From positions 1 to 6,173 of the forward strand of contig JABEUL010000318.1 of the NCBI GenBank assembly GCA_013044465.1: a DNA stretch of 6,173 nucleotides, in the 5' to 3' direction. The notes beneath the pieces were generated by a model that was not told the origin of the DNA, searched no databases, and worked only from the letters and a program-made list of their open reading frames with translations. This document shows, in pieces, positions 5,786 to 6,173 of the stretch (positions are counted from its first letter, which is position 1; every line of letters begins with the position of its first letter). This stretch comes from Acidimicrobiales bacterium (GTDB taxonomy: Bacteria > Actinomycetota > Acidimicrobiia > Acidimicrobiales > JABEUL01). Position numbers and translations under genes: made by a program.

Positions 5786-5791
5786 TAGATT
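5786..5791 (+). promoter_or_regulatory. Candidate -10 box for the right-edge gene, leaderless type
   Basis: TAGATT fits TANNNT and ends 6 nt before GTG 5798, the same geometry as the other genes here. The same TAG is the last in-frame stop before that GTG. A TTGAAA lies upstream (5759-5764), but the 21-bp spacer is too long for a normal -35. An AGGAAG at 5780-5785 is 12 nt from the GTG and could instead be a poorly spaced ribosome site. Confidence 0.25.
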
Positions 5792-5797
5792 TTATAC

Positions 5798-6173
5798 GTG
5801 ACAGATTCGAAAAGAAGCAGCCAACTTTCCACTTTGCTAGATATTTTAGAAGAGAAGCTCTTGAAGGTGATGCCAGAAAGAGAACGCCAGGAGCTTCATA
5901 AGTACGATGAAGCTCTAAAAGCAGTGGGAAGTGGTCACGATGCCCATGTGGCACTTCAATGTGCAAAATGGGCAATAGAGACCTCGTCCAAGGAAGGTGA
6001 TGGTTCCTGGGGTCACTTGGTTTCTAGCATTAAAGAGGTATTTGCAAGCGCAAATGAAGTCCAGTGGGCCGCGAGGGTTGCAGAAATTACTCTCAACTCC
6101 AAGCTTTCAACTTCTCTCGAGGTTGCAGGCGTGGATGAGGCTGTCAAGGTTGCTGTCGCACTTGCCGACGAAA
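5798..6173 (+). CDS. Hypothetical protein, partial (3' end outside window)
   Basis: This frame is open from after a TAG at 5786-5788 to the window edge, 125 codons from GTG 5798. The product is not one I recognise. It begins with a polar stretch, then an amphipathic Leu/Glu/Lys helix (LLDILEEKLLKVMPERER), continuing through ELHKYDEALKAVGSG. It then has an alternating helical region with several Trp (CAKWAIE, DGSWGHLV, VQWAARV) and a run of Val/Ala near the edge (VDEAVKVAVALADE). This suggests an all-alpha, soluble protein. ATG 5870 is an alternative start, with AAGG only 2 nt before it. I prefer GTG 5798 because the helix reads continuously through residue 25 and a TANNNT box ends 6 nt upstream. 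It lies 83 bp after the oxidoreductase gene on the same strand; no functional link is evident. Coding status rests on frame length and composition only. Confidence 0.55.
   Translation, partial: MTDSKRSSQLSTLLDILEEKLLKVMPERERQELHKYDEALKAVGSGHDAHVALQCAKWAIETSSKEGDGSWGHLVSSIKEVFASANEVQWAARVAEITLNSKLSTSLEVAGVDEAVKVAVALADE

Noticed and set aside
5731..5901. Plus-strand open frame of about 56 codons, charged, overlapping the right-edge gene in another frame (contains IRNIDEEVDFIRDRF)
   Set aside because: Its composition is protein-like, but it has no ATG, GTG or TTG start and closes at TAA 5899-5901. A frameshift joining it to the right-edge gene is possible but unsupported.
5644..5975. Minus-strand open frames of 62 and 100 codons across the oxidoreductase 3' end and the following gap
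   Set aside because: They overlap the conserved C-terminus of the oxidoreductase and the likely plus-strand gene, and show no recognisable motif.

Overview
The window looks like a piece of an actinobacterial chromosome with lower G+C than classical Streptomyces or Mycobacterium (about half or less by eye). Four things point that way. (a) A fused sugar-1-phosphate nucleotidyltransferase / phosphomannomutase-like protein lies next to a CDP-alcohol phosphatidyltransferase, an arrangement I recall from Streptomyces (SCO1388-SCO1389). (b) There is a thiol oxidoreductase of the Rv2466c (mycothiol-dependent reductase) type. (c) Several genes have a TANNNT -10 box ending 6-9 nt before the start codon, the leaderless layout common in actinobacteria. 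(d) GTG starts are used. A freshwater or marine planktonic actinobacterium is a plausible guess; the sequence alone cannot fix the taxon.

Layout. Minus strand, in order of transcription: the phosphatidyltransferase gene (4955-4326); a 304-bp gap (4325-4022) with only a weak 30-codon ORF; the 833-aa nucleotidyltransferase/PMM-like gene (4021-1520); a 101-bp intergenic stretch with two inverted repeats and a probable promoter; a 158-aa protein of unknown family (1418-942); and, 12 bp after it, an SPFH-domain protein of the YdjI type that runs off the left edge (929-1). Plus strand, divergent from the phosphatidyltransferase: the Rv2466c-like thiol oxidoreductase (5028-5714), then a probable unknown gene that runs off the right edge (5798-6173).

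How the genes may work together. The central part is about the cell envelope: anionic phospholipid (cardiolipin or phosphatidylglycerophosphate) synthesis and NDP-sugar (probably GDP-mannose type) supply. The SPFH/YdjI pair may serve membrane stress response or membrane organisation. The oxidoreductase belongs to mycothiol redox homeostasis. It shares a 72-bp divergent promoter region with the phosphatidyltransferase, and a well-matched inverted repeat sits there over the -35 region.

Most notable observations: the C-terminal phosphomannomutase half of the 833-aa protein has lost the key residues of all four PMM catalytic loops, so it is probably a pseudoenzyme or regulatory domain; the oxidoreductase has a CPWA instead of a CxxC active site; the divergent promoter carries a near-perfect 9+9 inverted repeat; and an uncharacterised protein is tightly coupled to the SPFH protein. 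I see no CRISPR, rRNA, tRNA, transposase or phage gene.
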